Numbered from the stretch's first letter, positions 9,490 through 18,712 are shown. The stretch is DNA of 64,000 bases from Ferrimonas marina (GCF_900129905.1 NZ_FQXG01000004.1:248001-312000); one strand, 5' to 3'. Made by a program: numbers and translations. The notes: generated by a model from the sequence alone, not told the origin.

Positions 9490-11106
9490 TCAGGCCTTGG
9501 CCAGGGTATGACGGGCGCTGACGCCGCGCAGTACTGCCACGGCAGCCACCAGGGCGATGGCACTGACCGCGAAGCCGACAGCGGCGGAGCCGGTGATGCC
9601 GATAGCCAGGTAGCCAGCGGTGGCGATGGCCGCTACGGTCAGGGCGTAGGGCAGCTGAGTGGTCACGTGGTCGATGTGGTGACAGCCTGCACCGGTGCCG
9701 GACAGCACGGTGGTGTCGGAGATGGGCGAGCAGTGGTCACCGAACACCGCACCGGCCAGCACCGCAGCCATCAGCGGCAGCAGCATGGCGATGTCCGCCG
9801 CAATGGCCACGTCCGCAGCGATGGGCAGCATGATGGCGAAGGTGCCCCAGCTGGTGCCGGTAGCGAAGGCACACAGGCCCGCCAGCAGGAAGATCAGCAC
9901 CGGCAGCAGCCACATCGGCATGGAGGCTTCGACGAAGGAGGCCAGGTAGGTACCGGTCTCCAGATCACCGATCACACCGGCGATGGTCCAGGCAAACAGC
10001 AGGATGTAGACCGCCGGCAGCATGGACTTGGTGCCACTGACCAGGGCTTGGCCAATCACCGAGCTCAGACCTTGACGCAGGGCCATGCCGGCGGCAACGG
10101 CCAGGCTCACCAGGGAGGCGTAGAACAGCGCGATAGTGGTTTCGGTCTCTTCCAATGCGCCCATCAGGGTAAAGGCTTCGCCTTCAGCGGCCAGAGCCGC
10201 GTTACCGGTGGAGAGGATAAAGTAAACGGAGGCCACCATCAGGGTCAGCAGCGGCGCCACCAGGCCCCAGACAGAACCGTTGTCGGCTACCGGCAGGGAC
10301 TCATCCACGCCCGGCGGGTTGCCCTTGTCGGTATCCCACAGCACGCCGGTTTCACGGGCACGCTTGGCGGCAGCGGCCATCGGACCGATGCGGATGTCGA
10401 ACACGATAACGCAGGCCAGCATCGCCAGGGCGAAGATGGCGTACAGGTTCATCGGGATCATCTCGAGGAAGCTGGTCAGGGCACCGCCGGACAGCTCACG
10501 GGCAGCGAAGATGGTACCGATCAGGCCAACGATGTAGGCACCCCAGGAGGAGATGGGGGCCATCACACACACCGGCGCCGCGGTGGAGTCGACACCGTAG
10601 GCCAGCTCTTCACGGGAAACCTTGTGGTCATCCGCCACCGGCTTGGCCACGGAGCCTACCGACAGGGTGTTGAAGTAATCATCGATGAACACCACAAAGC
10701 CCAGCGCCATGGTCATCAGACGGGCGTTCTTGCGGCTGCGGATACGGGTGCGGGCCCACTGGGCAAAGGCCTTGGCGGCGCCGGAGGCGTTGATCAGGGC
10801 GATCACCATGCCCAGCACAATCAAAAAGCCCAGCAGCGGTACGTTCCAGGTGTCAACGGCACCGTCATCCCAGAACAGGCCCAGGGCACGGCTGGCGATG
10901 TCAGTGATGCTGTCAACCGGGGCAAAGCCATTGACCATCAGTACCCCAACCAGGATACCAACGCCGAGGGACAGCAGAACGCGACGGGTCATTACCGCCA
11001 TCACAATGGCTACCAGCGGAGGCAGCAGAGAAAACGCCGTATTGGCAAAATCGAAAGAGACCATCTTGATGTTATCGTCGTTATTTAAGATGGAGGCAAC
11101 TGACAC
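9490..11106 (-). CDS. lysW: NhaC-family antiporter, probable lysine transporter
   Basis: Polytopic inner-membrane protein of the Na+/H+ antiporter NhaC family with roughly a dozen hydrophobic segments. Conserved polar patches include FVVFIDDYFNTLSVG (near residue 135) and GDHCSPISDTTVLSGTGAG (near 455). Because the upstream leader is a lysine riboswitch (11185-11352), this is best read as the NhaC-superfamily lysine transporter named LysW in comparative work on the lysine riboswitch, rather than a housekeeping Na+/H+ antiporter; transport substrate is therefore inferred. The start is unsure: GTG 11106 (538 aa) or ATG 11064 (MVSFDFANTAFS, 524 aa). Neither has a strong ribosome site, which may itself reflect translational control. 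Confidence 0.82.
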   Translation of the reverse strand: MSVASILNNDDNIKMVSFDFANTAFSLLPPLVAIVMAVMTRRVLLSLGVGILVGVLMVNGFAPVDSITDIASRALGLFWDDGAVDTWNVPLLGFLIVLGMVIALINASGAAKAFAQWARTRIRSRKNARLMTMALGFVVFIDDYFNTLSVGSVAKPVADDHKVSREELAYGVDSTAAPVCVMAPISSWGAYIVGLIGTIFAARELSGGALTSFLEMIPMNLYAIFALAMLACVIVFDIRIGPMAAAAKRARETGVLWDTDKGNPPGVDESLPVADNGSVWGLVAPLLTLMVASVYFILSTGNAALAAEGEAFTLMGALEETETTIALFYASLVSLAVAAGMALRQGLSSVIGQALVSGTKSMLPAVYILLFAWTIAGVIGDLETGTYLASFVEASMPMWLLPVLIFLLAGLCAFATGTSWGTFAIMLPIAADVAIAADIAMLLPLMAAVLAGAVFGDHCSPISDTTVLSGTGAGCHHIDHVTTQLPYALTVAAIATAGYLAIGITGSAAVGFAVSAIALVAAVAVLRGVSARHTLAKA

Positions 11107-11184
11107 GGCGGACGCCGCGGGGGGAATGCATTGGAATGATCCACCGTCCTTTCAGTAGCGCTCCATAGTTAATCTGAACCTGTC

Positions 11185-11352
11185 GTCCTAACAGAGATCA
11201 CTATGGCAGTGTTGTGCCTGTTTAACACAACCCCAGCAAACCGGGATGACGCCCGCTTCACTTCGGCACCGGCTCCTTTGGGCCAGCGTCTTCGGGGGTC
11301 AACCTCGGCTGGCTTACTGATAGGCGGTGCGCCTCTACCTTGTCTAGGCAGT
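11185..11352 (-). promoter_or_regulatory. Lysine riboswitch (L box)
   Basis: On the minus strand, ordered conserved blocks of the lysine aptamer are visible: AAGGTAGAGGCGC, AGTAAGCC, AAAGGAGCC, GTGCCGAAGTGAAG, TTTGCTGGGG and ACTGCCATAG. Closing helix P1 can form between CCTAGACA (11341-11348) and TGTTAGG (11187-11193) with one bulged base, and P5 between GTTGTG and CACAAC. It lies about 80 bases before the transporter start. There is no U-tract terminator before the gene, so control of translation initiation is more likely than attenuation. Family knowledge: lysine riboswitches precede NhaC-type lysW genes in gammaproteobacteria. Confidence 0.9.
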
Positions 11353-11443
11353 CGCCGCTCTCGGGGAACGACGACGGCGGCATCTAACCACAGGCTCTGC
11401 AAACCTTGCCAGACGATACCGCCATTTTGTGATGAATGTCTCG

Positions 11444-12373
11444 TTATTTTTCTGTCGCGGCGATCAACTGCGGCAATATGTCGTTCAGATCGCCATTGAG
11501 AGAATAATCCGCCATCTGCATCAAAGGCGCATCCGCATCCACGTTGATGGCGACGATGGTGCCGGCCTCCTTGATCCCCGCCAGGTGCTGGGTCGCCCCG
11601 GAGATGCCGATGGCGATGTACAGCTGCGGGGCGATGATCCGGCCGGTTTGCCCAATCTGCAGCTCATTGGCCAGCAAGCCTGCATCCACCAGCGAGCGGG
11701 AGCCACCGATGGCGGCCTCCAGGTTATCCGCCAACCGCTCCACCAGGGCAAACTGCTCGACCGTCTCGATGCCGCGACCGGCGCCGATCACCACCCGTGC
11801 TTGGCCCAGGTCAGGTCGACCGCTCTCCAGCGGCTGATGACTGAGCACCCGACTGTCGGTCGGCTCCATAAATAGCGACAGGGCCTGGCAGTCAACCGCC
11901 GATTGGGACTGGGCGGGGGCAAAGCCCATGGGGCGCAGGGTCAACAGACATGGGGTATCGGTTAAGCGAACCTGCTGCTGCACCGAACCCGCATAGGCAG
12001 GGCGCACGAAGTGGTCCGATGCCAGGATCGCCTGCACCTCGGACACCATGTTCAGATCCAGACTGGCCGCCAGCCGGGGCATCAGATCGCGGCCAAAGCT
12101 ATCCGCCGCCATCAGCACATGGCTGGGCTGCTGTTGCTGTAGCAGTGCCACCACTCCCACCATCCAGCTTTCCACCGGCACAGGACTGTCGCATTGGCAG
12201 TGGCCGACCTGGGTAACCCCGGCCAAGCCGGCCAAGTCAGTGGCCGCCGTCGCCGCTTCAGGCCCCAGCACAATGGCTTCGATTGGGCCGGGCAGCGCTT
12301 GCGCAGCGCCTACCAATCTTGCCACCACACCGGAATTCACCGCCGGCGCGTCGGTCAGGATCAACACCGCCAT
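11444..12373 (-). CDS. etfA: Electron transfer flavoprotein, alpha subunit
   Basis: FAD-carrying subunit of ETF, which takes electrons from acyl-CoA dehydrogenases and hands them to ETF:quinone oxidoreductase. The 309-residue protein has the C-terminal FAD-domain signature: ARVVIGAGRGIE near residue 216, GGSRSLVDAG near 244, LYIAIGISGATQHLAGIKEA near 270, and VAINVDADAPLMQMADY near 292. ATG 12373 shares one base with the etfB stop (TGATG), indicating coupling. It probably serves the leucine and valine dehydrogenases in this window. Confidence 0.95.
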   Translation of the reverse strand: MAVLILTDAPAVNSGVVARLVGAAQALPGPIEAIVLGPEAATAATDLAGLAGVTQVGHCQCDSPVPVESWMVGVVALLQQQQPSHVLMAADSFGRDLMPRLAASLDLNMVSEVQAILASDHFVRPAYAGSVQQQVRLTDTPCLLTLRPMGFAPAQSQSAVDCQALSLFMEPTDSRVLSHQPLESGRPDLGQARVVIGAGRGIETVEQFALVERLADNLEAAIGGSRSLVDAGLLANELQIGQTGRIIAPQLYIAIGISGATQHLAGIKEAGTIVAINVDADAPLMQMADYSLNGDLNDILPQLIAATEK

Positions 12374-13101
12374 CACAGCACCCTCGCTTCAGTTTTCAAT
12401 TTGCTTATCAGTGACGCCACGTCCGCTACCTGCTGCGGCTGTCGCGTCACCTCCGCCCGCGCTTGCTCCAGTTCAGGCGCCGTGGCCAGTGAGCCCGCAG
12501 GGGAGCGATGCTTAATCGGCATCCGTCGGGCCTTGAGCAACTGGGGTAATGCGGCAAAGCCCGGCTCCGCCAGGCGCAGATCGGCGCTGAGCACCGCCGG
12601 CAGCGTCAGCTGTTGTTCCAGCTCGTGCCACTCGGTGCGGCGTACCACCTGAGCCTGGCTCGGCGACAACGTCAGGGATTCGACGCCATCGGCAAAAGGG
12701 TAGCTCAGCCGGGTGGCCAGCATGGCACCGGTTTGACGGTGATCGCCATCGCTGGACTGCTTGCCCAGTAAAACCAGCTGGGGAGTCTCCTGCTCCACCA
12801 CTGGTAGCATCGCCTGGGTTGCCTGCTGCGGCGTCTCTGCCTGAACGTCCACCCGGGTGGCTCGATCGGCGCCCAGCGCCAAGGCGGTGCGCAACACCGG
12901 CTCCGCGCTTTCCAAAGCGACCGTCAACGCCACCACCTCCGAGACAATTCCAGAGTTTTTCTTTAGCTGCAATGCCGCGGCTAAGGCCACCTCGGAAAAA
13001 GGGTCCATGACCAAAACGGATTCCGCCTTACCGTCAGACTCTTTCACATTTTCTAATTCTGGCCTTACCGCCTTGATGGCCACCAACAGTTTCAATTGCA
13101 C
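12373..13101 (-). CDS. etfB: Electron transfer flavoprotein, beta subunit
   Basis: AMP-binding subunit of ETF, 242 residues, with the N-terminal LLVAIKAVRP strand, MDPFSEVALAAALQLKK near residue 33, the AMP-loop region LLGKQSSDGDHRQTGAMLA near 110, and an arm ending in KLKTEARVL. The start is GTG with AGGAGAG immediately upstream. It forms an operon with etfA. The sequence is somewhat diverged from the textbook beta subunit but the order and motifs leave little doubt. Confidence 0.93.
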   Translation of the reverse strand: MQLKLLVAIKAVRPELENVKESDGKAESVLVMDPFSEVALAAALQLKKNSGIVSEVVALTVALESAEPVLRTALALGADRATRVDVQAETPQQATQAMLPVVEQETPQLVLLGKQSSDGDHRQTGAMLATRLSYPFADGVESLTLSPSQAQVVRRTEWHELEQQLTLPAVLSADLRLAEPGFAALPQLLKARRMPIKHRSPAGSLATAPELEQARAEVTRQPQQVADVASLISKLKTEARVL

Positions 13102-13413
13102 CTCTCCTGAATCCCACTCACCGGGTGATGTAAATGCACCACGGTGATTATGCAGCGGGAGTATGGCACCCCTATTGAAAGAAGACTCCGCTCAAGGCGC
13201 AACAAAAAGAGCGGGATCACGAAAATGACCGGTAACCTCAGGGTCTGAGTCGGTGAAGAAAAAGAAAACTTAATCGAGGCTGAAGCGCGGAACTATTTAC
13301 CGAAATAAAACACAAAATAAGCAGGGGTGTGGTTGCTTTTTTTAGCAAAAGTTTTATTCTTCACACTAATACTTAAATACAAAATCCATCGGAACTGATA
13401 CGGGAAGATTGCA
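13102..13413. other. Divergent intergenic region between etfB and hns
   Basis: This 312-bp gene-free stretch must hold promoters for etfBA (minus) and hns (plus). It becomes AT-rich toward hns (13300-13380), with TTTTTTAGC and TTTATTCTTC runs common upstream of hns-like genes. No tRNA, terminator or clear operator was recognised. Confidence 0.5.
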
Positions 13414-13809
13414 ATGGCAGATTTTCTGGAAATTTTGACCCACGGTCGCCGTTTGAAAGCTCAGGTAAAAGGCCTGTCCCTGGATGAACTGCATGAAGTG
13501 ATTGGCAAGCTGCAGTCCATCGCCGCCGAGCGCGAAGAAGAGATCCAGGCTGAGCAGGAAGCCAACGCTGAGCGCCTGGCCAAGATCGAAGCGATCCGCC
13601 AGCAGCTGGCTCAGGAGGGGATCTCCCTGGACGAGCTGAACGCCGGCCAAGAGGTTGCACCGCGTAAGAAGCGTGCACCGCGCCCGCCCAAGTACGAAGT
13701 GATGGTTGATGGTGAGCGCATCACCTGGACCGGTCAGGGCCGTACTCCCAAGGCGATCAAAGAACAGCTGGATGCCGGCGCTTCCCTGGATGATTTCCTG
13801 ATCCAGTAA
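13414..13809 (+). CDS. hns: H-NS family nucleoid-associated protein
   Basis: DNA-binding xenogeneic silencer that coats AT-rich DNA. The 131-residue protein has the two-domain H-NS layout: an N-terminal coiled-coil oligomerisation half (residues 1-65, rich in Glu/Gln/Ala), a basic linker RKKRAPRPPK near residue 87, and the C-terminal DNA-binding motif TWTGQGRTPKAIKEQL near residue 105. ATG has GGGAAG upstream. It is a single-gene unit closed by a terminator. Low-GC loci such as the curli region in this window are plausible targets (inference). Confidence 0.95.
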   Translation: MADFLEILTHGRRLKAQVKGLSLDELHEVIGKLQSIAAEREEEIQAEQEANAERLAKIEAIRQQLAQEGISLDELNAGQEVAPRKKRAPRPPKYEVMVDGERITWTGQGRTPKAIKEQLDAGASLDDFLIQ

Positions 13810-13825
13810 GCTTGGACAACAGTTC

Positions 13826-13856
13826 AAAAACGGTCGCTTCGGCGGCCGTTTTTTAT
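13826..13856 (+). terminator. Terminator after hns
   Basis: Stem AAAACGGTCGC/GCGGCCGTTTT with a TTCG-like loop, one wobble pair, and six T residues, starting 16 bases after the hns stop. Confidence 0.85.
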
Positions 13857-13960
13857 TGCCTTTTCACTTCCACCGCGATTGCCGTTGTTCTCCCCTCCCC
13901 TGCACATCCCTTTCTGTTACTATCGCAAGCAGGACGAAATAAGAACAAAGGAAGGAACCC

Positions 13961-16900
13961 ATGGACGTGGTGCGGCGATGCGGTAAGTTGTCGTTTTTTT
14001 TCGGCATATTCACCGCCAGTTTGAGCGCGAATCCTTTGCAGTATGAGTTGGGTATCTCAGAGCATACCCCCAACCACACCGCGTTAAGCCAAGTAACGGT
14101 GGTCACCGCCCCTGGCGAAATAATCAACAACGCTACCGTGGTGTTAAAAGACGGCAAGATCCTCAGTGTCAGCCCGTCACATTCTGTTCCCGAAGGCGCG
14201 TTTGAAATTGCCCTGCCCGGCCATTATGTCTATGCCGGGTTTATCGACCCTTTCACCCAATATGGGCTCAGCCAACCCCAGTGGCAGGAATATAACGAGT
14301 TCCCGCTTTATCAGGTCGCGCCCAAAGGTGCCGAGCACCCCAATCCTGCGGTCAAAAGTCATTGGCAATGGGCCAGCCAGTTCCAGCCTGATCCGGATCA
14401 GGCCAAGCAGTGGCAGCAGAACGGTTTTACCCATGTTCACTCAGCCTGGCAGGACGGTATCTTCCGCGGCCAGGGCTTTGTCGCCTCCCTGGCCCCCGGT
14501 GACAGCAGTGAGCGCACCCTCAATGCCAGCACCGGTCACTGGCTCTCCTTTGACAAGGGCAGCTCCGAGTTGGAGTACCCCAGCTCGCTGATGGGTTCGA
14601 TGGCGCTGATCCGGCAAACCCTGGACGACGCGCTCTGGTATCGTCAGCAACAGGGTAAGGCCGGCCTGGCTCCCCAGGCCAGCCTGTCGGCACTGGCCGG
14701 ATTTAACAAGACCCCACTCTGGTTTGCCGGTGGTTACCCGGACGACGTGCTGCGTATCCACACCCTGCTGACCGAGTTTGATGCCCAGCCTGTGGTGCTT
14801 GGCAGCGGCCTGGAGTTTGAGCGACTGTCGGCCTTATCCAAGTACCGCGCTCGCCTGATCCTGCCGCTGAAATTTGCTGCCAAGCCCAAGCTGGATAATG
14901 CCCTCGACGGAGCGGACGTTCGTCTGATGGCCCTGCGCCATTGGGAGCGTAGCCCAGGCAACGCCGCCGCGGTCGCCCAGGCCGGCCTGCCTTTTGCGCT
15001 GACCCAGCACGGCATCGAGGCCGATCAGTTCTGGCCACGACTGCGCCAGGCAATGAGTCATGGTCTCTCCAATGAGGATGCCCTGGCCGCGCTGACCACC
15101 ACCCCGGCCCAATGGCTCGGCCTGGCCGGCCAACTGGGCAAGGTGGCCCCCGGTTACCAGGCCGATCTGGTGATAAGCCAAGGGGACCTGTTCGCCGAAG
15201 GTCGCCTGCATGGCTTGGTTTTGAACGGTCACTACCAACCGCTGGAGCCGAACGCGGATCTGGCCGGCAGCTATCAGCTCGACCTGGAACAGCACCAGCT
15301 GATCCTTTCTGTTACCCGTGACCAACAGTGGCAAGGCACCCTGGAGCAGGGCGAAGCCGCCATCGAACTGCACCGGATTAGGGTCGACGGCAACACCCTC
15401 CACTTCCAGGCCGAGTTGTCAGAGCTGGGCCTGCCGGGTATCGCCCAGTTCACCCTGCAGCGTCAGCAGCAGCGGCTGTGGGGTAGCGTGCACCTGCCCA
15501 GTGGCGAGCAGCTGACCCTGCAGGCCCGGGCCACCGCAACCCTGCCCCCGGAAGCCGAGGCCCCGGCAGGGCCCGAGCCGGAGTACGTCAGCCAATTGAC
15601 CTGGCCCAACGGGGCCTTCGGGGTTCCCTCCGCCCAAGGGCCGGACCGCTGGCACATCAAGGGGGCCACGGTGTGGACCTCCACCGAGGCGGGGGTGCTG
15701 GAGCAACAGGACCTGCTGGTTTCCGCCGGCAAGATCGAGGCGATGGGGGAGAACCTGATCACCCCCAAGGGCTACCGTGTGGTGGACGGTCGTGGCCGTC
15801 ACCTGACCGCGGGCATCGTCGACGAACACGCCCACATCGCCCTGCAGGGCGGCATCAACGAGGCCAGCGACAACAACACCGCCGAGGTGCGCATCGGTGA
15901 CGTACTCGACCCCAGTGACATCCATATCTACCGCGCCCTGGCCGGCGGCGTCACCACCGCCCAGATCCTGCATGGCAGCGCCAACCCCATCGGCGGCCAG
16001 TCCGCCATCATCAAGCTGCGCTGGGGCGAGCAGGCACCAGACCTGGTATTCGAGCAGGCGCCACCGGCCATCAAGCTGGCCCTGGGGGAAAACGTCAAGC
16101 AAGCCAACTGGGGCGACAGCTACACCAGCCGCTATCCCCAGACCCGCATGGGGGTGGAGGCCATGCTGCGCGACGCCTTTACCGCCGCCCGGGATTACCA
16201 ACGCCAACAGCAGGCCTACCAGGGTCTGCGCCGCACTCAGCAGAGCCAACAGCTGGCCCCGCGCCCTAACCACCGGCTGCAGCCATTGGTGGAGATCCTG
16301 GAACGGCAGCGCCACATCCATGTCCACTCCTACGTTCAATCGGAGGTGCTGGCACTGATCCACCTGGCCAAGGAGCTCGACTTCCCGGTGCAAACCTTCA
16401 CCCACATCCTAGAGGGCTACAAGGTGGCCCAGGAGATGGCGGAGTTTGGCACCAGCGCCTCCACCTTTGCCGACTGGTGGGCCTACAAATTCGAGGTCTA
16501 CGATGCCATCCCGCAAAACGCCTGTTTGCTGACCGAGGCAGGGGTGCTGACCAGCATCAACTCCGACAGCAATGACCTGATCCGCAAGCTCAACCAGGAA
16601 GCGGCCAAGTCGATGATGTACTGCGGCATGAGCCCGGAGCAGGCCTGGAATATGGTCACCATCAACCCGGCCCGCCAGCTTAAGGTGGACCCCTGGGTTG
16701 GCTCCATCGAGGTGGGCAAACACGCCGATCTGGTGTTGTGGAGTGCCCCGCCGCTGTCGGTCTATGCCCGGGTTGAGCAAACCTGGGTGGATGGCCAGAG
16801 TCGCTTCTCCCGCAGTCAGGACCGGGAGCTGCGCCAACAGCAAGCCAAGGAGCGCTGGCAACTGGTGCAGAAGGTACTGAGAGACGACGGGCCGGATCAC

Positions 16901-16993
16901 TGGGGTGAGGTGCTGACACCGCCCCCCAGCCCCACCTGGCACTGCGAAACCCTGGGCCAGCACGGTCATCACCATCACGGCCATCACCACTAA
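13961..16993 (+). CDS. Exported tandem amidohydrolase with a degenerate first half and His-rich tail
   Basis: A 1010-residue protein made of two amidohydrolase-like modules. An N-terminal signal-like segment (residues 4-23) predicts export. The first module (about 25-420) keeps the beta-sandwich and the LGLAGQLGKVAPGYQADLVI ending but has lost the metal motif: GFIDPFTQYG stands where active enzymes have GFIDxHxH. The second module (about 545-965) has an intact DEHAHIAL (His623, His625), HIHVHSY near 787, TFTHILEGYK near 815, SINSDSND near 868, and GSIEVGKHADLVLW. The C-terminus is HGHHHHGHHH, a likely metal-binding tail. ATG is preceded by AAAGGAAGG. The following gene, 11 bp downstream, is a related protein. 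Substrate unknown (dipeptidase- or imidazolonepropionase-like). Confidence 0.85.
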   Translation: MDVVRRCGKLSFFFGIFTASLSANPLQYELGISEHTPNHTALSQVTVVTAPGEIINNATVVLKDGKILSVSPSHSVPEGAFEIALPGHYVYAGFIDPFTQYGLSQPQWQEYNEFPLYQVAPKGAEHPNPAVKSHWQWASQFQPDPDQAKQWQQNGFTHVHSAWQDGIFRGQGFVASLAPGDSSERTLNASTGHWLSFDKGSSELEYPSSLMGSMALIRQTLDDALWYRQQQGKAGLAPQASLSALAGFNKTPLWFAGGYPDDVLRIHTLLTEFDAQPVVLGSGLEFERLSALSKYRARLILPLKFAAKPKLDNALDGADVRLMALRHWERSPGNAAAVAQAGLPFALTQHGIEADQFWPRLRQAMSHGLSNEDALAALTTTPAQWLGLAGQLGKVAPGYQADLVISQGDLFAEGRLHGLVLNGHYQPLEPNADLAGSYQLDLEQHQLILSVTRDQQWQGTLEQGEAAIELHRIRVDGNTLHFQAELSELGLPGIAQFTLQRQQQRLWGSVHLPSGEQLTLQARATATLPPEAEAPAGPEPEYVSQLTWPNGAFGVPSAQGPDRWHIKGATVWTSTEAGVLEQQDLLVSAGKIEAMGENLITPKGYRVVDGRGRHLTAGIVDEHAHIALQGGINEASDNNTAEVRIGDVLDPSDIHIYRALAGGVTTAQILHGSANPIGGQSAIIKLRWGEQAPDLVFEQAPPAIKLALGENVKQANWGDSYTSRYPQTRMGVEAMLRDAFTAARDYQRQQQAYQGLRRTQQSQQLAPRPNHRLQPLVEILERQRHIHVHSYVQSEVLALIHLAKELDFPVQTFTHILEGYKVAQEMAEFGTSASTFADWWAYKFEVYDAIPQNACLLTEAGVLTSINSDSNDLIRKLNQEAAKSMMYCGMSPEQAWNMVTINPARQLKVDPWVGSIEVGKHADLVLWSAPPLSVYARVEQTWVDGQSRFSRSQDRELRQQQAKERWQLVQKVLRDDGPDHWGEVLTPPPSPTWHCETLGQHGHHHHGHHH

Positions 16994-17004
16994 GGAGCTG
17001 CACC

Positions 17005-18285
17005 ATGATCCGACGTCTTGTTACCTTGCTGCTCCTGCCCGGCTTGCTGCTGGTTTGCCTGTTGCTGCCTGGCATGGTGGCAGCCCAGACCACTGCCGCT
17101 AAGGCGCTGTTGCTTAAAGGCGCTACCATCCACAGCCCCAACGGCCCGCTGGCAGAGCACGACCTGCTGATGGTCGATGGCCGGATCCAGGCCATCGGTC
17201 AGGATCTGGCGATCCCGCCCAACGCCGAGGTGCACGAGCTGCAAGGCCAGCACCTCTACCCGCCGCTGGTGGCGCTGATCAGCCAGGTTGGCCTGCGTGA
17301 GATCGGTATGGTGCGCAGTACCGTGGATACCTGGGAGGTGGGGGCCGTCAATCCCCAACTGCAGGCGGCAGTGGCCTTCAACCCGGACACCGAGGTACTG
17401 CCTACCCTGCGAGCCAACGGCATTGGCTACGCCCAGCTCACCCCGGAGGGCAGTGCCCTGGCCGGTCGCTCCAGCCTGATCCATCTGTCCGGCTGGAACC
17501 TGGGACAAAGCCTGGTCAAGGCCGACACCGGGCTGCACCTTTATTGGCCCGACCCTCGTCTGCCCATCGGCGATGAGGAGGCGCGCAACGAGGCCCTGGC
17601 CGACTACCGGGAGGCCCACCAGGGGATCCTGCAGGCGTTTGAAGATGCACAGCGCTACCAACGCGCCCGGACGGTGGATCCGACCCTGCCGACCGATACC
17701 CGCTGGGAGGCGATGGCGCCGCTGCTGGAGGGCCGGGTCCCGCTGTTTGTTCATGCGGATGATCAGCGCCAGATCCGCCACGCCCTCGACCTGCTGCAGC
17801 GTTACAACCTCAAGGGGGTGCTGGTCGGCGGCTACGACGCCTACCTGGTCAGCGCCGCCCTGCTGGAGGCGGACGTGGCGGTGATCTACACCCACGCCAA
17901 CAGCCTGCCTTTGCGACCGGATGACCCCTACGACCTGCCCTTTCAGATCCCCGCCATGCTGCATCAGTCAGGGCTCTCTATGGCCCTGGCCTACCCGGGC
18001 AGTTGGGACAGTCGCAACCTGGCCTTTGCCGCCGGTCAGGCGGTCGCCTTTGGCCTGCCCCGCGAGGTGGCGCTGGCCGCCATCACTCAGGTTCCCGCTC
18101 AACTGCTTGGGGTACCCGCCCTAGGCAAGCTGGAGGTGGGGGCCCCCGCCAGTTTGATCATCAGCAAGGGCGACCTGCTGGACATGGGTCAGGCCGGGGT
18201 CAGCGCGATGTACCTGGAGGGCAAAAAGGTGGATCTCGACAACCGCCACAGCCGCCTATACCGCAAGTATAAGGAACGGAATTAA
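17005..18285 (+). CDS. Exported amidohydrolase-like protein lacking the metal motif
   Basis: A 426-residue protein with a clear signal peptide (LLLLPGLLLVCLLLPGMVAA, cleavage near residue 27). It has the amidohydrolase beta-sandwich (KALLLKGATIHSPNGP, LLMVDGRIQAIGQ) and the C-terminal LGKLEVGAPASLIISKGDLLDM, but the position of the HxH metal ligands reads LYPPLVALISQVGL, with no histidines. It resembles the dead first half of the upstream protein. Eleven bases separate the genes and AAGGAG precedes ATG, so they are co-transcribed. A heteromeric or scaffold role beside the active enzyme is inferred; a catalytic role seems unlikely. Confidence 0.78.
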   Translation: MIRRLVTLLLLPGLLLVCLLLPGMVAAQTTAAKALLLKGATIHSPNGPLAEHDLLMVDGRIQAIGQDLAIPPNAEVHELQGQHLYPPLVALISQVGLREIGMVRSTVDTWEVGAVNPQLQAAVAFNPDTEVLPTLRANGIGYAQLTPEGSALAGRSSLIHLSGWNLGQSLVKADTGLHLYWPDPRLPIGDEEARNEALADYREAHQGILQAFEDAQRYQRARTVDPTLPTDTRWEAMAPLLEGRVPLFVHADDQRQIRHALDLLQRYNLKGVLVGGYDAYLVSAALLEADVAVIYTHANSLPLRPDDPYDLPFQIPAMLHQSGLSMALAYPGSWDSRNLAFAAGQAVAFGLPREVALAAITQVPAQLLGVPALGKLEVGAPASLIISKGDLLDMGQAGVSAMYLEGKKVDLDNRHSRLYRKYKERN

Positions 18286-18349
18286 CGGCCAAACCCCAGT
18301 CCAAACGCTATGGTACAATCCCGCCAAACCCTAAATTTTGGCGGGCACC

Positions 18350-18712
18350 ATGCGCATACTGATCCCCCTCTCGTTGCTGTGGCTGGCCGGCTGCAGCAGC
18401 GATTACAGCTTCTCCAGCAACCTGGATCCCAAGAACTTTGAAACCTACTTTGCCCCGGGACAGGTGCAGCTGGTGGAACACATCCCCAGCAACGCCGAGC
18501 GCCTGGGACTGGTGGAAGGCTACAGCTGCCAGGCCAGCAGCCGGGACCCCATTCCCCAGACCGCCGATGCCCGCACCGAGCTGCGAAAAGCGGCGGCCGA
18601 ACTGGGGGCCAATGCGGTTCGAATCCAGCATTGTGCCGAGCTGGAGCCCAACACCGATGGCTGCCTGGCCAGCATCGCCTGCTACGGCGAGGCCGCGGTG
18701 CTGTCGCAATGA
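18350..18712 (+). CDS. rcsF: RcsF-like envelope stress lipoprotein
   Basis: Small outer-membrane lipoprotein that, in enterobacteria, senses envelope damage and activates the Rcs phosphorelay. From ATG 18350 it has 120 residues: a short signal ending in lipobox LAGC (Cys15), a proline-poor linker, and the C-terminal domain with AELGANAVRIQHC. Four further cysteines (YSCQ, QHCA, DGCL, IACY) match the two-disulphide RcsF fold. Its stop overlaps the trmO start (ATGA), the same neighbour as in E. coli. The open frame extends to TTG 18338 but the ATG gives a normal lipoprotein signal. Confidence 0.85.
   Translation: MRILIPLSLLWLAGCSSDYSFSSNLDPKNFETYFAPGQVQLVEHIPSNAERLGLVEGYSCQASSRDPIPQTADARTELRKAAAELGANAVRIQHCAELEPNTDGCLASIACYGEAAVLSQ

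Noticed and set aside
9208..11088. 626-residue plus-strand open frame rich in Gly, Gln and His
   Set aside because: It is antisense to the NhaC-family gene; such long frames are usual opposite GC-rich membrane-protein genes, and it shows no family motifs.
16961..16993. His-rich C-terminus as a cloning tag
   Set aside because: The run is interrupted by Gly, continues the natural frame, and sits in otherwise native chromosome; a metal-binding tail is more likely.
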